This document shows positions 23,290 to 31,929 of a stretch of DNA of 38,026 bases, piece after piece (within the stretch, counting starts at the first letter, position 1; each line of letters starts with the position of its first letter). The translations under genes and the position numbers were made by a program. The notes beneath the pieces are model-generated. The model searched no databases, had not been told where the DNA came from, and worked only from the letters and a program-made list of their open reading frames with translations. The DNA lies in the NCBI GenBank assembly GCA_030648265.1, contig JAUSHX010000017.1:1-38026 (forward strand), given 5' to 3'. The DNA comes from a bacterium. GTDB taxonomy: Bacteria > Patescibacteriota > Minisyncoccia > Phycocordibacterales > UBA2100.

Positions 23290-24528
23290 TCACTCGTATC
23301 GCAATGCCTCTATCGGGCTTTTGGCGGCGGCTTTCCGTGCGGGATAGAGGCCGAATATAAGTCCCACGATAGTTGAAATTATTATCCCCAGAAATGCCGC
23401 TCCTATTGGAAAAGTGAAGTTCCATGCCAATCCGAATACGTTGCTTATCACGAGTGAAATTGCAAATGAAAGACCGGCTCCTAAAAGAATGCCCACGATG
23501 CCGCCCACGCCCGTCAAAATAATCGCTTCCAACAAGAATTGCGTGAGAATATTTTTGTTGGTCGCGCCAAGCGCCTTCCGCAAGCCGATTTCCCTCGTTC
23601 GGTCGGTTACGGAAACAAGCATGATATTCATAATGCCGACTCCGCCGACGACCAAGGATATTGCCGCAACCATGGCAAGAAATACTGTCAGCGTGTTTAA
23701 GATAGTTCCAACTGTTTTTAGAGCGTCTGCCTGCGTCTCAACTCCGAAATCATCTTTATCGGGGTCCGTAATTCCGTGTAACTCGCGAAGTGTCGTTTTT
23801 ACATCCTCCACAGTTGAAGATACATTTGCTTCACTGTCGGCACGCATTGCAATACGATTGAAATGCTTAATGCCGAAAATATAATTTTGAGCTGTTGTAT
23901 AAGGCATCAGAGCCATTTCATCAAAATTGATGAATGAGGCACCGCCCTTCTTCGGGAGTATTCCTATCACCAAAAAGTTCCTGCCTTTTATTTTTATACG
24001 CTCGCCAAATAAATCGTGGTCCGGGGAAAGCTTGTCAACAACAGTTTGTCCCAATACGACCACGTCCGCAGAGCCACGCACATCATCAGCCGTTATATTT
24101 CTACCGCGTTCGGGGTAGGCATCGTATATGTCGGCCATAAGCTCCGTTCCGCCGAAGATTGTCGGCCTATAAGTCTCCCCCTCATAGTAGGCGGTCTCGC
24201 TTCCAAAAACAATCGGCATTATGTCCGCCGCATGGGGTACGTTTTCCTTTCGCCCCAATGCAACAAGGTCGCGTTCTTTGAGAGAGGCCGTAAGGGTCGC
24301 CAGAACATCCGTCGGGCCTTTCGGCTGACGCCCTGGAATGATGCCGATGGTTCGCGCCCCAATCCCCTGAATCTGCCCTAAAATCAAGTCTTTCGCCCCC
24401 TGCCCCAAGGAAACCACCATTATTATCGCGGTCACTCCGATGACAATTCCTAAAATAGTGAGTGCAGAACGCATCTTGTTCGTTTTAAGACCAGCTAAAG
24501 AAATCTTTATTGCGTGATAGAGGGACAT
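23290..24528 (-). CDS. MacB-type ABC transporter permease (FtsX family)
   Basis: 412 residues. N-terminal TM ('SALTILGIVIGVTAIIMVVS'), a long periplasmic/extracytoplasmic MacB_PCD domain (about 45-280), then three C-terminal TMs forming the FtsX domain, including 'VGGVGIMNIMLVSVTDRTREIGLRKALGA'. Works with the ATPase encoded immediately upstream (1-nt gap) and the membrane-fusion-like protein before it as a tripartite-style export or mechanotransmission system. In a cell-wall-bearing CPR bacterium the cargo is unknown; peptides, lipids or antibiotics are handled by relatives. ATG start coupled to the ATPase stop. Confidence 0.93.
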   Translation of the reverse strand: MSLYHAIKISLAGLKTNKMRSALTILGIVIGVTAIIMVVSLGQGAKDLILGQIQGIGARTIGIIPGRQPKGPTDVLATLTASLKERDLVALGRKENVPHAADIMPIVFGSETAYYEGETYRPTIFGGTELMADIYDAYPERGRNITADDVRGSADVVVLGQTVVDKLSPDHDLFGERIKIKGRNFLVIGILPKKGGASFINFDEMALMPYTTAQNYIFGIKHFNRIAMRADSEANVSSTVEDVKTTLRELHGITDPDKDDFGVETQADALKTVGTILNTLTVFLAMVAAISLVVGGVGIMNIMLVSVTDRTREIGLRKALGATNKNILTQFLLEAIILTGVGGIVGILLGAGLSFAISLVISNVFGLAWNFTFPIGAAFLGIIISTIVGLIFGLYPARKAAAKSPIEALRYE

Positions 24529-24529
24529 G

Positions 24530-25246
24530 TTATTTTTGGAAAAGTTTGCCAGTTCGGCGATTCAACACTTTTGTATCGCTTTCCACCAAGCCGTCACGAA
24601 GACGGATAATTCGTTCTGCATATTCCGCTGTATATGACTCGTGTGTAATTAATATTACGGTATGCCCCATTTCATTGTGAAGTTTTTGGATTATTTCCAT
24701 AACGATTTCACCCGACTTTGAGTCCAAATTCCCTGTCGGCTCGTCGGCAAATATTACTTCCGGATTATTTACAAGCGCTCGAGCTATGGCCACTCTCTGT
24801 TTTTCTCCGCCGGATAATTGCGACGGCTCAAAATCTAATCTATGCGATAAGCCGACAGCATCTATGGCTTTGCGAGCCATACTGTTCCACATTTCTTCCT
24901 TAATTCCGGAATACAGCAGCGGTAATTTTACGTTTTCAAGCACAGTCGTCCTTGGCAATAAATTGAACGACTGGAAAACGAATCCCAATTTCTTGTTGCG
25001 GAGCCTCGCGACCTCATCTTCTGAATATTCACCTGTTTGTTTGTCTTCAAAGAAATACTCGCCGCCGCTTTGCCGTTCAAGAAGCCCAAGAATGTGAAGC
25101 AGTGTTGATTTGCCGGAGCCGCTTGGCCCCATAATGGTAACGAATTCCCCTTTAGTGATTTTAAAAGTAAGTCCTCGGAGTACCGGCGTCGCGACATCTT
25201 CGTCGCTATACGTCATTTCGAGATTCCTCACTTCCATTAGAGACAT
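24530..25246 (-). CDS. MacB/LolD-type ABC transporter ATP-binding protein
   Basis: 238 residues. Walker A 'GPSGSGKST' (about 42-50), Q-loop 'VFQSFNLLPRTTVLENV', signature 'LSGGEKQRVAIARAL', Walker B 'VIFADEPTGNLDSKSG', H-loop 'ILITHES'. The 'GNLDS' after Walker B and 'SFNLLP' mark the MacB/LolD subfamily. Energises the FtsX-type permease encoded next. About 100 nt separate it from the HlyD-like gene, a spacer made of repeated 'agttttaag'/'aaaactag' words. Start could be the first or fourth Met. Confidence 0.95.
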   Translation of the reverse strand: MSLMEVRNLEMTYSDEDVATPVLRGLTFKITKGEFVTIMGPSGSGKSTLLHILGLLERQSGGEYFFEDKQTGEYSEDEVARLRNKKLGFVFQSFNLLPRTTVLENVKLPLLYSGIKEEMWNSMARKAIDAVGLSHRLDFEPSQLSGGEKQRVAIARALVNNPEVIFADEPTGNLDSKSGEIVMEIIQKLHNEMGHTVILITHESYTAEYAERIIRLRDGLVESDTKVLNRRTGKLFQK

Positions 25247-25350
25247 AGGGTGGGGGGAAGTTTTTAGTTTTGAGTTTCTAGTTTTTAGTAAATGCTAGGT
25301 AAGTACTAGATTTTGCTTGGTGCTTAAAACTGAAAACTGCAAGCTTAAAA

Positions 25351-26859
25351 CTAATTCGCTTTGACCTTGTCGCCTTCCGCAAGACCCGAAAGTATCTCAA
25401 CGTCGCCATTTGAACCCCGCAGACCCGTTTCAACAGTCACTTCTCGGACCGTTTCTCCCTCAAGCGCATTCACCGTTTTGGCCGCTCCCCTCCCGGAAAT
25501 TGCTCTGCCGGGAATAAACAGGACGCTGTCTCGTTTCGCCCCGGAAATATCTGTATTGGCAGTCATTCCTGATTTTATCCTCTGGTCGTTTCCTTTAAAC
25601 TGAAGTGTTGTTTTGTACGTCGGGACTCCGTCAATTATTGTTTCTGCAGGGCCAATACTCGTTACCATCGCAGTGAAAACCACGTCATTTCCATATGCGT
25701 CAAGCGTGACCTGCGCCTCGTTCCCTATTTTTATTTTTGCGATATCTGCTTCGGCGACATTGGCTTCAATCTCATATTTCGCATCGGAAATAACCGAGGT
25801 AAGCACGACCCCGGCACTCGCTATCTCTCCCGCTTTTGCATCCTGTTTTGTCACAATACCGGCAATGGGCGAACGAATCACCGTTTTCGCAAGTTGCGCC
25901 TGTAAATTCATGGCACTTGCTTCTGCCGATTCAACTTCGGCCTCTTGCGCATCAATTTGTTCCTTAACCGTTCCGGCTTTTTTAAGCGCTAGCTTTGATT
26001 CCGCTGTCCGCAATTTTTCCTGCGATGCGGTAATGTTATCAAGAGAAGTTGAGATATTAGTCCGTCCCGAGAGCACGGCCGCCTTGTATCCATCGATTGT
26101 TGTTTGGGAAACTGTCGAGCTCGGCTGAAGCGCATTAACTGCAAACGATACCAAATCTAAGAAGTTTTGAACCAAGACCAAGTTGCCTTTCGTTTCGGTT
26201 ATAAGTGCTGTTACATCCCCTACCCACGCTACACCGGCGATATCGGCGTTCCATGACACGAGCAGAGACTCCATTCTTTGCCTGTCTACCTCCATGTCAC
26301 TTTTTAATTGGGAATTGCTGATGGTGAAATTAAATTGAGGAGATGAGCCCCGAGGATTTGAAAAGAGCTGGTCAACTTTGTTCCGTATCGCATCATCGGA
26401 ATTTACATATCCGCTTTTAATATCATTAGCGACATCGTTTTTTGCATTTTCTACATCCACTTCCGAAACCAAGATATCTTCCGGTCTCGCTCCGTTTTCG
26501 AGCTCCGACAGTTTTGCCGCTTGCACCTTGGTGTTGGCTTGCGCTTGCGCGAGTTGCGCCGTGATATCACTGCCGTTGAGAGCGACGAGTGCGTCACCAA
26601 CTCCAACTATATCGCCGACGCGGGCGTATACAGCCGAAATCCTCCCGCTTTTTTCGAAAGACAGGTTAACTGCACTGGATGGTTTTACATAGCCTGTCAC
26701 GGAGACAACTTGAGACACGGTTCCGCGCTCTACTACCGAATAATCTACCGATGCAGGGGTCTTCGTACGCGTGAAGTACAACAAGCCACCGACGCCCGCT
26801 ACGATAATCAGCCCAGTAATCCATGGCCATTTTAGTATGAGATTCTTGGCTTTTTCCAT
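25351..26859 (-). CDS. HlyD/MacA-family periplasmic adaptor (membrane fusion protein)
   Basis: 502 residues from the ATG at 26859; the track's first 13 residues are non-coding leader. N-terminal TM anchor 'WPWITGLIIVAGVGGLLYF', split biotinyl-lipoyl hairpin ('VSVTGYVKPSSAVNLSFEKSGRI' and 'VIRSPIAGIVTKQDAKAGE'), a long helical hairpin between them (about 115-330), then beta-barrel 'AQVTLDAYGNDVVFTAMVTSIGP' and C-terminal membrane-proximal domain. Pairs with the downstream MacB ATPase and permease. Helical hairpin is longer than in typical MacA. Divergent promoter with the ZIP gene. Confidence 0.93.
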   Translation of the reverse strand: MEKAKNLILKWPWITGLIIVAGVGGLLYFTRTKTPASVDYSVVERGTVSQVVSVTGYVKPSSAVNLSFEKSGRISAVYARVGDIVGVGDALVALNGSDITAQLAQAQANTKVQAAKLSELENGARPEDILVSEVDVENAKNDVANDIKSGYVNSDDAIRNKVDQLFSNPRGSSPQFNFTISNSQLKSDMEVDRQRMESLLVSWNADIAGVAWVGDVTALITETKGNLVLVQNFLDLVSFAVNALQPSSTVSQTTIDGYKAAVLSGRTNISTSLDNITASQEKLRTAESKLALKKAGTVKEQIDAQEAEVESAEASAMNLQAQLAKTVIRSPIAGIVTKQDAKAGEIASAGVVLTSVISDAKYEIEANVAEADIAKIKIGNEAQVTLDAYGNDVVFTAMVTSIGPAETIIDGVPTYKTTLQFKGNDQRIKSGMTANTDISGAKRDSVLFIPGRAISGRGAAKTVNALEGETVREVTVETGLRGSNGDVEILSGLAEGDKVKAN

Positions 26860-26871
26860 AGTTAAAGTGAG

Positions 26872-26898
26872 CTTATACCGATATCTGATATAGTTCAA
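26872..26898 (-). promoter_or_regulatory. Promoter of the MacAB-like operon
   Basis: TTGAAC, 15-bp spacer, TATAAG on minus, 12 nt upstream of the adaptor start. It overlaps the plus-strand -10 (26889-26894) of the ZIP gene, so the two transcripts may compete. Confidence 0.45.
26889..26894 (+). promoter_or_regulatory. Extended -10 for the leaderless ZIP gene
   Basis: TGA-TATAGT, then TCAAGC, then GTG start. Same 6-nt spacing as the other leaderless genes. Confidence 0.6.
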
Positions 26899-26900
26899 GC

Positions 26901-27614
26901 GTGCTGCTTCTTATTTCGCTTGCAACGTTTTTGTCTACTTTCTTAGGCGGACTGTTCGCTTTGCGATTTAAGGACCGTTTACACCTGATTTTAGGGTTCA
27001 GCGCCGGTGCTGTAATCGGCGTAGCTTTTTTTGATTTGCTTCCGGAATCAATCGCGCTTGCGGGTACCAGTTACAGCGTTGCAACAATCACAAGCGCCGT
27101 GGCGCTCGGCTTCGTTGCATATCTTTTTCTTGACAGAGTCATAACGCTCCACGCTCATACCGACGAAAACGGACACGGAGAGCGTAGTGTCCTTGGGGCG
27201 GGCAGTCTCTCCATTCACAGTTTCCTCGATGGCATCGCAATTGGACTCTCGTTTCAGGTTTCAACAGCAGTCGGTGCGATTGTCGCCGTAGCAGTTCTTG
27301 CGCACGATTTTTCCGATGGAATAAATACTGTCGGGCTTATTCTAAAAAACGGGGGTACGAGGCAATCTGCTTTTCGATGGCTCACAATTGACGCTCTGGC
27401 ACCGGTCTTGGGCATTTTCTCAACCATTTTCTTTTCAGTCCCTCAACAAACACTCGGAATCGTCCTCGCAATTTTCTGCGGATTTTTCATGTATATAGGG
27501 GCAAGCGACCTCCTACCGGAAAGCCACCATAGTCATCCAACGCTGTGGACGACGGTAATGACAGCGCTTGGGGTAGCCGTAATATATATTGCAATCTCGC
27601 TTGCAGGACTTTAA
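26901..27614 (+). CDS. ZIP-family metal cation transporter
   Basis: 237 residues, GTG start, eight TMs. Hallmarks are 'SIHSFLDGIAIGLSF' in TM4 and 'LAHDFSDGINTVGLIL' in TM5, with His, Asp and Asn placed as in ZIP metal sites, and a His-containing cytosolic loop 'HAHTDENGHGERS' between TM3 and TM4. Likely imports zinc or a related divalent ion. N-terminal 'FGGLFALRFK'-like segment matches the family. First of three plus-strand genes with short gaps, ZIP-dgkA-PAP2. Confidence 0.92.
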   Translation: MLLLISLATFLSTFLGGLFALRFKDRLHLILGFSAGAVIGVAFFDLLPESIALAGTSYSVATITSAVALGFVAYLFLDRVITLHAHTDENGHGERSVLGAGSLSIHSFLDGIAIGLSFQVSTAVGAIVAVAVLAHDFSDGINTVGLILKNGGTRQSAFRWLTIDALAPVLGIFSTIFFSVPQQTLGIVLAIFCGFFMYIGASDLLPESHHSHPTLWTTVMTALGVAVIYIAISLAGL

Positions 27615-27623
27615 ACTTTGCTC

Positions 27624-27992
27624 ATGTCTTTAAAACAAAAAATTGAGAAGTTTAAATATCCAATCCAGGGCTTTCGTATCGCATGGCAGGAAGAGCCCAA
27701 TTTTCGGTTCCATATCACATGGGCATTGCTGACGCTCCTGTGTGCCTACCTTTTGAGAGTTACTCGTGTTGAATTTCTTATCATCATAGCCATGATAGGT
27801 TTCGTTCTCGTCGCAGAGCTGTTTAACACCGCGCTTGAAGAATTGTGCGATAAATTCCAACCGACGCATGACCCGCACGTAGCAAAAATCAAAGACCTTG
27901 CGGCGGCAGCCGTCTTCGCAGCAGCGATGACTGCGGTAATTGTGGGGCTCTCTATCTTTATTCCCCATGCTATGCTGTTGTTCACTGTATGA
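27624..27992 (+). CDS. dgkA: Undecaprenol/diacylglycerol kinase family protein
   Basis: 122 residues from the ATG at 27624 (the track starts two codons earlier at TTG). Three TMs plus an N-terminal amphipathic helix. The signature 'AELFNTALEELCDKFQPTHDPHVAKIKDLAAAAV' includes the catalytic Glu and the Asn and Asp that bind Mg-ATP. Gram-positive and CPR members mostly phosphorylate undecaprenol, feeding lipid carrier to cell-wall synthesis. Its stop overlaps the ATG of the PAP2 phosphatase (ATGA), which removes phosphate from the same kind of lipid, so both act in undecaprenyl recycling (inference from pairing). Confidence 0.93.
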   Translation: MSLKQKIEKFKYPIQGFRIAWQEEPNFRFHITWALLTLLCAYLLRVTRVEFLIIIAMIGFVLVAELFNTALEELCDKFQPTHDPHVAKIKDLAAAAVFAAAMTAVIVGLSIFIPHAMLLFTV

Positions 27993-28549
27993 ATTTCATA
28001 TCGGCGTTTGACCTGCATATTGAGCAGGCACTCTACGCAATACGCGACCCTTCACCGGTTCAATTTTTCACGTGGGTCACCGAACTCGCAAGTACGACAA
28101 CGGTCCTCGGAATTACATCCATTATCATTATCATCCTCGCGTATCGTAAACGGTGGGCTTTAGTTGCCGGACTATGTACGACCACCCTCGGAAGCGGTGC
28201 CGTCGCATTTATTTTGAAAGATATCGTGGCACGGCCTCGTCCGGGCGCACCGCTCTATGCATTCGTGGAAACCTCCTATTCATTTCCGAGCGGACATGCG
28301 ACCTTTTCCGTTGCGATGTATGGCTTCGTTCTTTGGTTACTCTACGACACAATACCAGTTGCCTGGAGATATGTTGCAATTGTCGCAGTAACAATTGTTG
28401 TCTTCGCGGTAGGATTTAGCAGACTTTATCTCGGTGTGCACTATCCCAGCGATGTTATCGCGGGATACATCCTCGGAGGACTCTTTGTGCTCCTCGGAAT
28501 CAAAGTCACGAAATATTTGGAACGAAGGACTACTTTTGTTTCGCAGTGA
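27989..28549 (+). CDS. PAP2-family phosphatase (likely undecaprenyl-diphosphatase)
   Basis: 186 residues, six TMs. Three PAP2 phosphatase motifs are intact: 'KDIVARPRP' (about 72-80), 'SFPSGHATF' (about 97) and 'SRLYLGVHYPSDV' (about 146). The catalytic His residues are in the second and third motifs. Translationally coupled to dgkA by a 4-nt overlap. Probably dephosphorylates undecaprenyl pyrophosphate or phosphatidic acid at the outer face. Its 3' end overlaps that of convergent pyrB by 20 nt, so the stop regions share sequence. Confidence 0.94.
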   Translation: MNFISAFDLHIEQALYAIRDPSPVQFFTWVTELASTTTVLGITSIIIIILAYRKRWALVAGLCTTTLGSGAVAFILKDIVARPRPGAPLYAFVETSYSFPSGHATFSVAMYGFVLWLLYDTIPVAWRYVAIVAVTIVVFAVGFSRLYLGVHYPSDVIAGYILGGLFVLLGIKVTKYLERRTTFVSQ

Positions 28550-29438
28550 GAATTGTTTTTAGAAGCGCCATGCGGACGGAGTGGCCGTAGCCGACCTGTT
28601 TGAAGTACACGGCGTGAGGCGAATCGTCAACTTCCGGCATTATTTCCCCGACGCGTGGAAGCGGGTGGATTATGATGGCGCCTTTTTTCATTGAATCCGC
28701 CAGTTTGCGCGTAATTATGTATTTGCCTGAAAGCGTTTTGAACTCTTCGGGGCTCATCCACTCCTTTTGCATACGCGTCTGATACACGACATCGGCGGTC
28801 TTCATCGCCGCATGCATGTCTTCTGTCTCGTCAAACGTAACGTCATGGCGCTTCAGATATGCCTTTATGTCGTCACGCATGCGTAAGGCCGGCGCGGAAA
28901 CAAGCGTGAGGTGGATATCCTTATATTTTCCCAAGAGATATGCAAGAGAGCGGGCGGCGCGGTAATATTTCAGATTTCCAACGACGGCAATGGTAACGCC
29001 GTCAGTACGCCCGAGTTCGCGGTGAATCGTATACAAATCAAGAAGAGCCTGCGTCGGGTGCTGGCCGGTACCATCCCCTGCATTTATGACAGGAATTTTA
29101 GATACTTTGGCTGCTCTGTCCGCCGCGCCTTCTTCGGGATGGCGCAGTATGATGATGTCCGCGTAGCAGTTCATGACGCGGATAGTATCTTCAAGAGTTT
29201 CGCCTTTAACGTCGGACGAACTTTCTCGTGCGTTTTCAACGGTCAGCACATTTCCGCCGAGTCGCATCATTGCCGACTCAAAACTAAATCGCGTGCGCGT
29301 GCTCGGCTCGTAGTATAGAGATGCGAGTATCTTCCCTTTTAGGGAATCGTCTGCTTTATTTTCTAATTTGGAGGCAAGCTCGAATAGTTGGTCAAGCGAA
29401 CTCCTGGTAAATTGCTGTGTTTTGGTGACGTGATGCAT
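28530..29438 (-). CDS. pyrB: Aspartate carbamoyltransferase catalytic subunit
   Basis: 302 residues. Joins carbamoyl phosphate and aspartate, the first committed pyrimidine step and the consumer of the CarAB product in this window. Carbamoyl-phosphate motif 'YYEPSTRTRFSFESAM' (about 43-58), 'ILRHPEEGAADRAA', 'INAGDGTGQHPTQALLDLYTI', and aspartate-binding 'IIHPLPRVGEI' are intact. No pyrI regulatory subunit or pyrC is adjacent. TATACT lies 8 nt before the ATG. The upstream spacer (29443-29515) is made of 'gtatac'/'cggaatac' word repeats. Confidence 0.96.
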   Translation of the reverse strand: MHHVTKTQQFTRSSLDQLFELASKLENKADDSLKGKILASLYYEPSTRTRFSFESAMMRLGGNVLTVENARESSSDVKGETLEDTIRVMNCYADIIILRHPEEGAADRAAKVSKIPVINAGDGTGQHPTQALLDLYTIHRELGRTDGVTIAVVGNLKYYRAARSLAYLLGKYKDIHLTLVSAPALRMRDDIKAYLKRHDVTFDETEDMHAAMKTADVVYQTRMQKEWMSPEEFKTLSGKYIITRKLADSMKKGAIIIHPLPRVGEIMPEVDDSPHAVYFKQVGYGHSVRMALLKTILTAKQK

Positions 29439-29524
29439 ATGAAAAGAGTATACCGTATCTTGTATCGTGTATACAGTATGAAAATACGGAATACTAAATA
29501 CCGTATACGGAATACCTTTGTAAA

Positions 29525-30094
29525 TTACCTACTGCCCGTTGTCTTGGAAAGTGCCGGAAAGAGTGCACCCAATTCCAGTTGTTCTGAAGTAACTACCCAT
29601 CTGTAGAGTGCAGGGCTCAAAAGCGTCGCGAAAACTACCGTGCCGAGCAGGTGCATGAGTGTAAAGGGAATTTGGCCCGTGAGCGCAATAATGAACGGCT
29701 GGCCTTGGAAAATCGGGCCGATCGTGAGGCCGGTAACTGCATCATAGAAAATAGTTCCGACAATGCCGAAGCTTAAGAAATTCTTGACGGTTGCCTCGCG
29801 ATTCTTAAAGAAAAGACAAGAGCCGGCGCCCAGCACGCCATAGGCAATCGCCGTAACAGCAGTCCAAATTCCCCATCCGGAAGTTACCGCGTCAAACAAG
29901 ACAATTCCGAGGAATCCGAAAAGAAAACTACCGAGCACGCCGTAGCGTTTTGAAAAGGGCATCATGGTCGCGAGCATCGGCTCAAAATTCGGCGGGCGGA
30001 ACGGAATCAGGCGAAAAAGGAAGACGGCACCCCAGCCAATGGCGAATTTCAACCAGCCCGTTGTGAACTGAAGCTTCATACGATGGATTGCCAT
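29525..30094 (-). CDS. ECF transporter S-component-like membrane protein
   Basis: 189 residues from the ATG at 30094; an alternative ATG is 30079. The track's extra 81 residues overlap the aminopeptidase gene and look non-coding. About five or six TMs. 'LIPFRPPNFEPMLATMMPFSKRYGVLGSFLFGFLGIVLFDAVTSG' and 'VTAIAYGVLGAGSC' resemble small S-component proteins of energy-coupling factor importers, where a conserved Pro-rich first segment and Asp in TM3 are common. The energising EcfA/EcfT genes are not here, and the substrate is unknown. Ends near the pyrB promoter. Confidence 0.6.
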   Translation of the reverse strand: MAIHRMKLQFTTGWLKFAIGWGAVFLFRLIPFRPPNFEPMLATMMPFSKRYGVLGSFLFGFLGIVLFDAVTSGWGIWTAVTAIAYGVLGAGSCLFFKNREATVKNFLSFGIVGTIFYDAVTGLTIGPIFQGQPFIIALTGQIPFTLMHLLGTVVFATLLSPALYRWVVTSEQLELGALFPALSKTTGSR

Positions 30095-30151
30095 AATATC
30101 ACGGATTTCTTTCCGAAGACCTAGATCCTGCAATGGAAAGTTAGGTGCTCC

Positions 30152-30174
30152 ATATCGACCTCGTAGGTCGATAT
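30152..30174. repeat. Intergenic palindrome
   Basis: 10-bp arms atatcgacct/aggtcgatat around CGT, flanked by ccat../..tatgg, between the aminopeptidase and the ECF-like gene. No T-run, so not a clear terminator. Confidence 0.7.
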
Positions 30175-30179
30175 TATGG

Positions 30180-31415
30180 CTATAGGACAAACCTTCCTTT
30201 TTTGTAGATAACCTTTTTGCTCCCGTCTTTGAGGTGCGCGGTAACGGTCCTGTCGGTTGTGGAGACAACATCAGTGTGCACGGACGAATCATTGAAGCCC
30301 AGCCGTTTTGCTTCTCTGTCGGTGAGTTTGGATACATCGCCTGCGTAGGTGTCGCGATAACTCATGCCGAGTGCGATGTGTGAATTGCCGTAGGGCCCGC
30401 CCATATTCTCGTCAAACAATGTTTCCGCCATGAATTTCGTGATTCGCGAGTGGCGCTTGTCGGTAAGCGAGTACTCGCCTATTTTGTCGGCGCCTTCCGT
30501 CGCAATCATTTCCTTGAGCAATTTCTCGTTGGTTTTCGCACTGCTTTTTACTACGCGTCCGTTCTTAAACCACAATTGAATGCCCGTAATTTTATTGCTG
30601 TAGCGATAGAGGGGCTGATTGATGCGAATCCAGCCGTTGGTGCCCCGCCAATCAGGAGAGGTGAAAATCTCAAATGATGGAATGTTCCTGCCGGAGCCCG
30701 CGTGCCATGCCCGTTTCTCCCCCAACGTGTACCACATGTCCATGTCTTCCCCTACCGCGTGGAGTTTATCAATCCGCGGAGAGAGTTTGTTGAGGCGGGT
30801 ACGATACTTCTCAATATCGCGATACACCGCTTTCCACTTTCCGATAGGGTCCTTTTCATCCAAAAAGCAGGCTTTGATAATTTGTTGCCAATATTCCTTT
30901 TCAGAGAGACCCGCTTCCTTGGCCATCGCCGGCGTGCCGTAGAGCGCTATGGTCCATGTGAACTTTCCTTTCCATTCCTTCACATGTCGCCAATCCGTAA
31001 AGCGTTTGAGCGCTTGCCCGCGCATCATAATCTTCTTCCCATCAATGCCCTTGAGCGCGTGCGGGTCTTTCTCCGCAAGAAGGAATACCGAGTGGTCCAT
31101 TTCTTCAATCACGCCCTTGAGATATTTTGCCGGAAAATGTTTTATCTGCGCTTCGGAGGCGTGCTCGTAAAAATAACGGGAAACGGAGACATTGCGGCGC
31201 TTGTCGCCCTGTTCGTCATCGGGCCCGTAGTTTGACATCACGTGCCCTCCCGCATCCACGATTGCGTTGCAAACGGCCATAAAAAGCGGTTTGGCAGATT
31301 CCGATGCGGAAACCCGCACCACCTCTCCCTTCTTAATTCCCTTTCCCCCGCCGAGAGCAAAATTCACGAGCACGTCAGCGTAATTCTTAAGTATCTTGTC
31401 GCTTGGGGTGTACAT
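30180..31415 (-). CDS. Aminopeptidase, M29 (thermophilic metalloprotease) family
   Basis: 411 residues from the ATG at 31415 (track start is a GTG 7 codons earlier). Cytosolic peptidase that trims N-terminal residues using two metal ions. Family block 'GSGRNIPSFEIFTSPDWRGTNGWIRINQPLYRYSNKITGIQLWFKNGRVV' gives the first metal ligands; later 'LFDENMGGPYGNSHIALGMSY' and 'SVHTDVV' give the remaining Glu, His and Asp positions. N-terminal 'YADVLVNFALGGGKGIKKGEVVRV' is the usual opening. Length matches AmpS/AmpT. Stands alone upstream of the ECF-like gene. Confidence 0.92.
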   Translation of the reverse strand: MYTPSDKILKNYADVLVNFALGGGKGIKKGEVVRVSASESAKPLFMAVCNAIVDAGGHVMSNYGPDDEQGDKRRNVSVSRYFYEHASEAQIKHFPAKYLKGVIEEMDHSVFLLAEKDPHALKGIDGKKIMMRGQALKRFTDWRHVKEWKGKFTWTIALYGTPAMAKEAGLSEKEYWQQIIKACFLDEKDPIGKWKAVYRDIEKYRTRLNKLSPRIDKLHAVGEDMDMWYTLGEKRAWHAGSGRNIPSFEIFTSPDWRGTNGWIRINQPLYRYSNKITGIQLWFKNGRVVKSSAKTNEKLLKEMIATEGADKIGEYSLTDKRHSRITKFMAETLFDENMGGPYGNSHIALGMSYRDTYAGDVSKLTDREAKRLGFNDSSVHTDVVSTTDRTVTAHLKDGSKKVIYKKGRFVL

Positions 31416-31470
31416 GTTGTGTGAGAATACAGCCACAGAGTTGTTTTGTCTAGAAATTGCATCGATACAC

Positions 31471-31920
31471 TTAATTTATCTTCTTGCCGTAGTCCTGTTT
31501 GAGGAGTGGGCGTGGTAATTGATTATTATTCATGTCGCCTCTATTCGGACCCAGTTTTTTCCTCACATCCTCAATTAGATCAAGGTACTCAGGAGTAATC
31601 TGTATTCCAGAACCCTCTCGAATCATTTGCTCTGCTTTGTTGAATAATCTGAACACATCCCCCTCTGCAGCTTTTTGCTTTTCACTTTTGCGGTTTCCAA
31701 AGAACTCTTTCGCAATGTCGGTAATATCAGTGCCGCGCATAACGTGATAGAAAACTCCGGATAAAAGCTCTTTTTCCTTTCGGGAAATGTCATTTCTAGA
31801 CTCAATGATGGCGATTGCGCGACTCAACAACTTATCGTTAACAATCTCCTTCTCATAATAATTTCTGATTGACACTTTGATTCTCTCTCCATTCCCCGTG
31901 GCGAACTCATTCAGTACCAT
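31471..31920 (-). CDS. Hypothetical protein with possible helix-turn-helix
   Basis: 149 residues, not recognised. The middle 'EKELLSGVFYHVMRGTDITDIAKEFFGNRKSEKQKAAEGDVFRLFNKAEQMIRE' is arranged like a sigma-region-4 helix-turn-helix, though this is only pattern resemblance. N-terminal 'YYEKEIVNDKLLSRAIAIIESRNDI' is helical. Begins 9 nt after the purF stop, so probably co-transcribed with it. TAGATT lies 6 nt before the ATG, matching the leaderless spacing, so it may also have its own start site. Function unknown. Confidence 0.6.
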   Translation of the reverse strand: MVLNEFATGNGERIKVSIRNYYEKEIVNDKLLSRAIAIIESRNDISRKEKELLSGVFYHVMRGTDITDIAKEFFGNRKSEKQKAAEGDVFRLFNKAEQMIREGSGIQITPEYLDLIEDVRKKLGPNRGDMNNNQLPRPLLKQDYGKKIN

Positions 31921-31929
31921 AAAGTCAAT

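Noticed and set aside
30095-30337. Upstream part of the ORF ending at 29525
   Set aside because: It overlaps the aminopeptidase coding region and has no membrane or family features; the S-component-like protein starts at 30094 or 30079.
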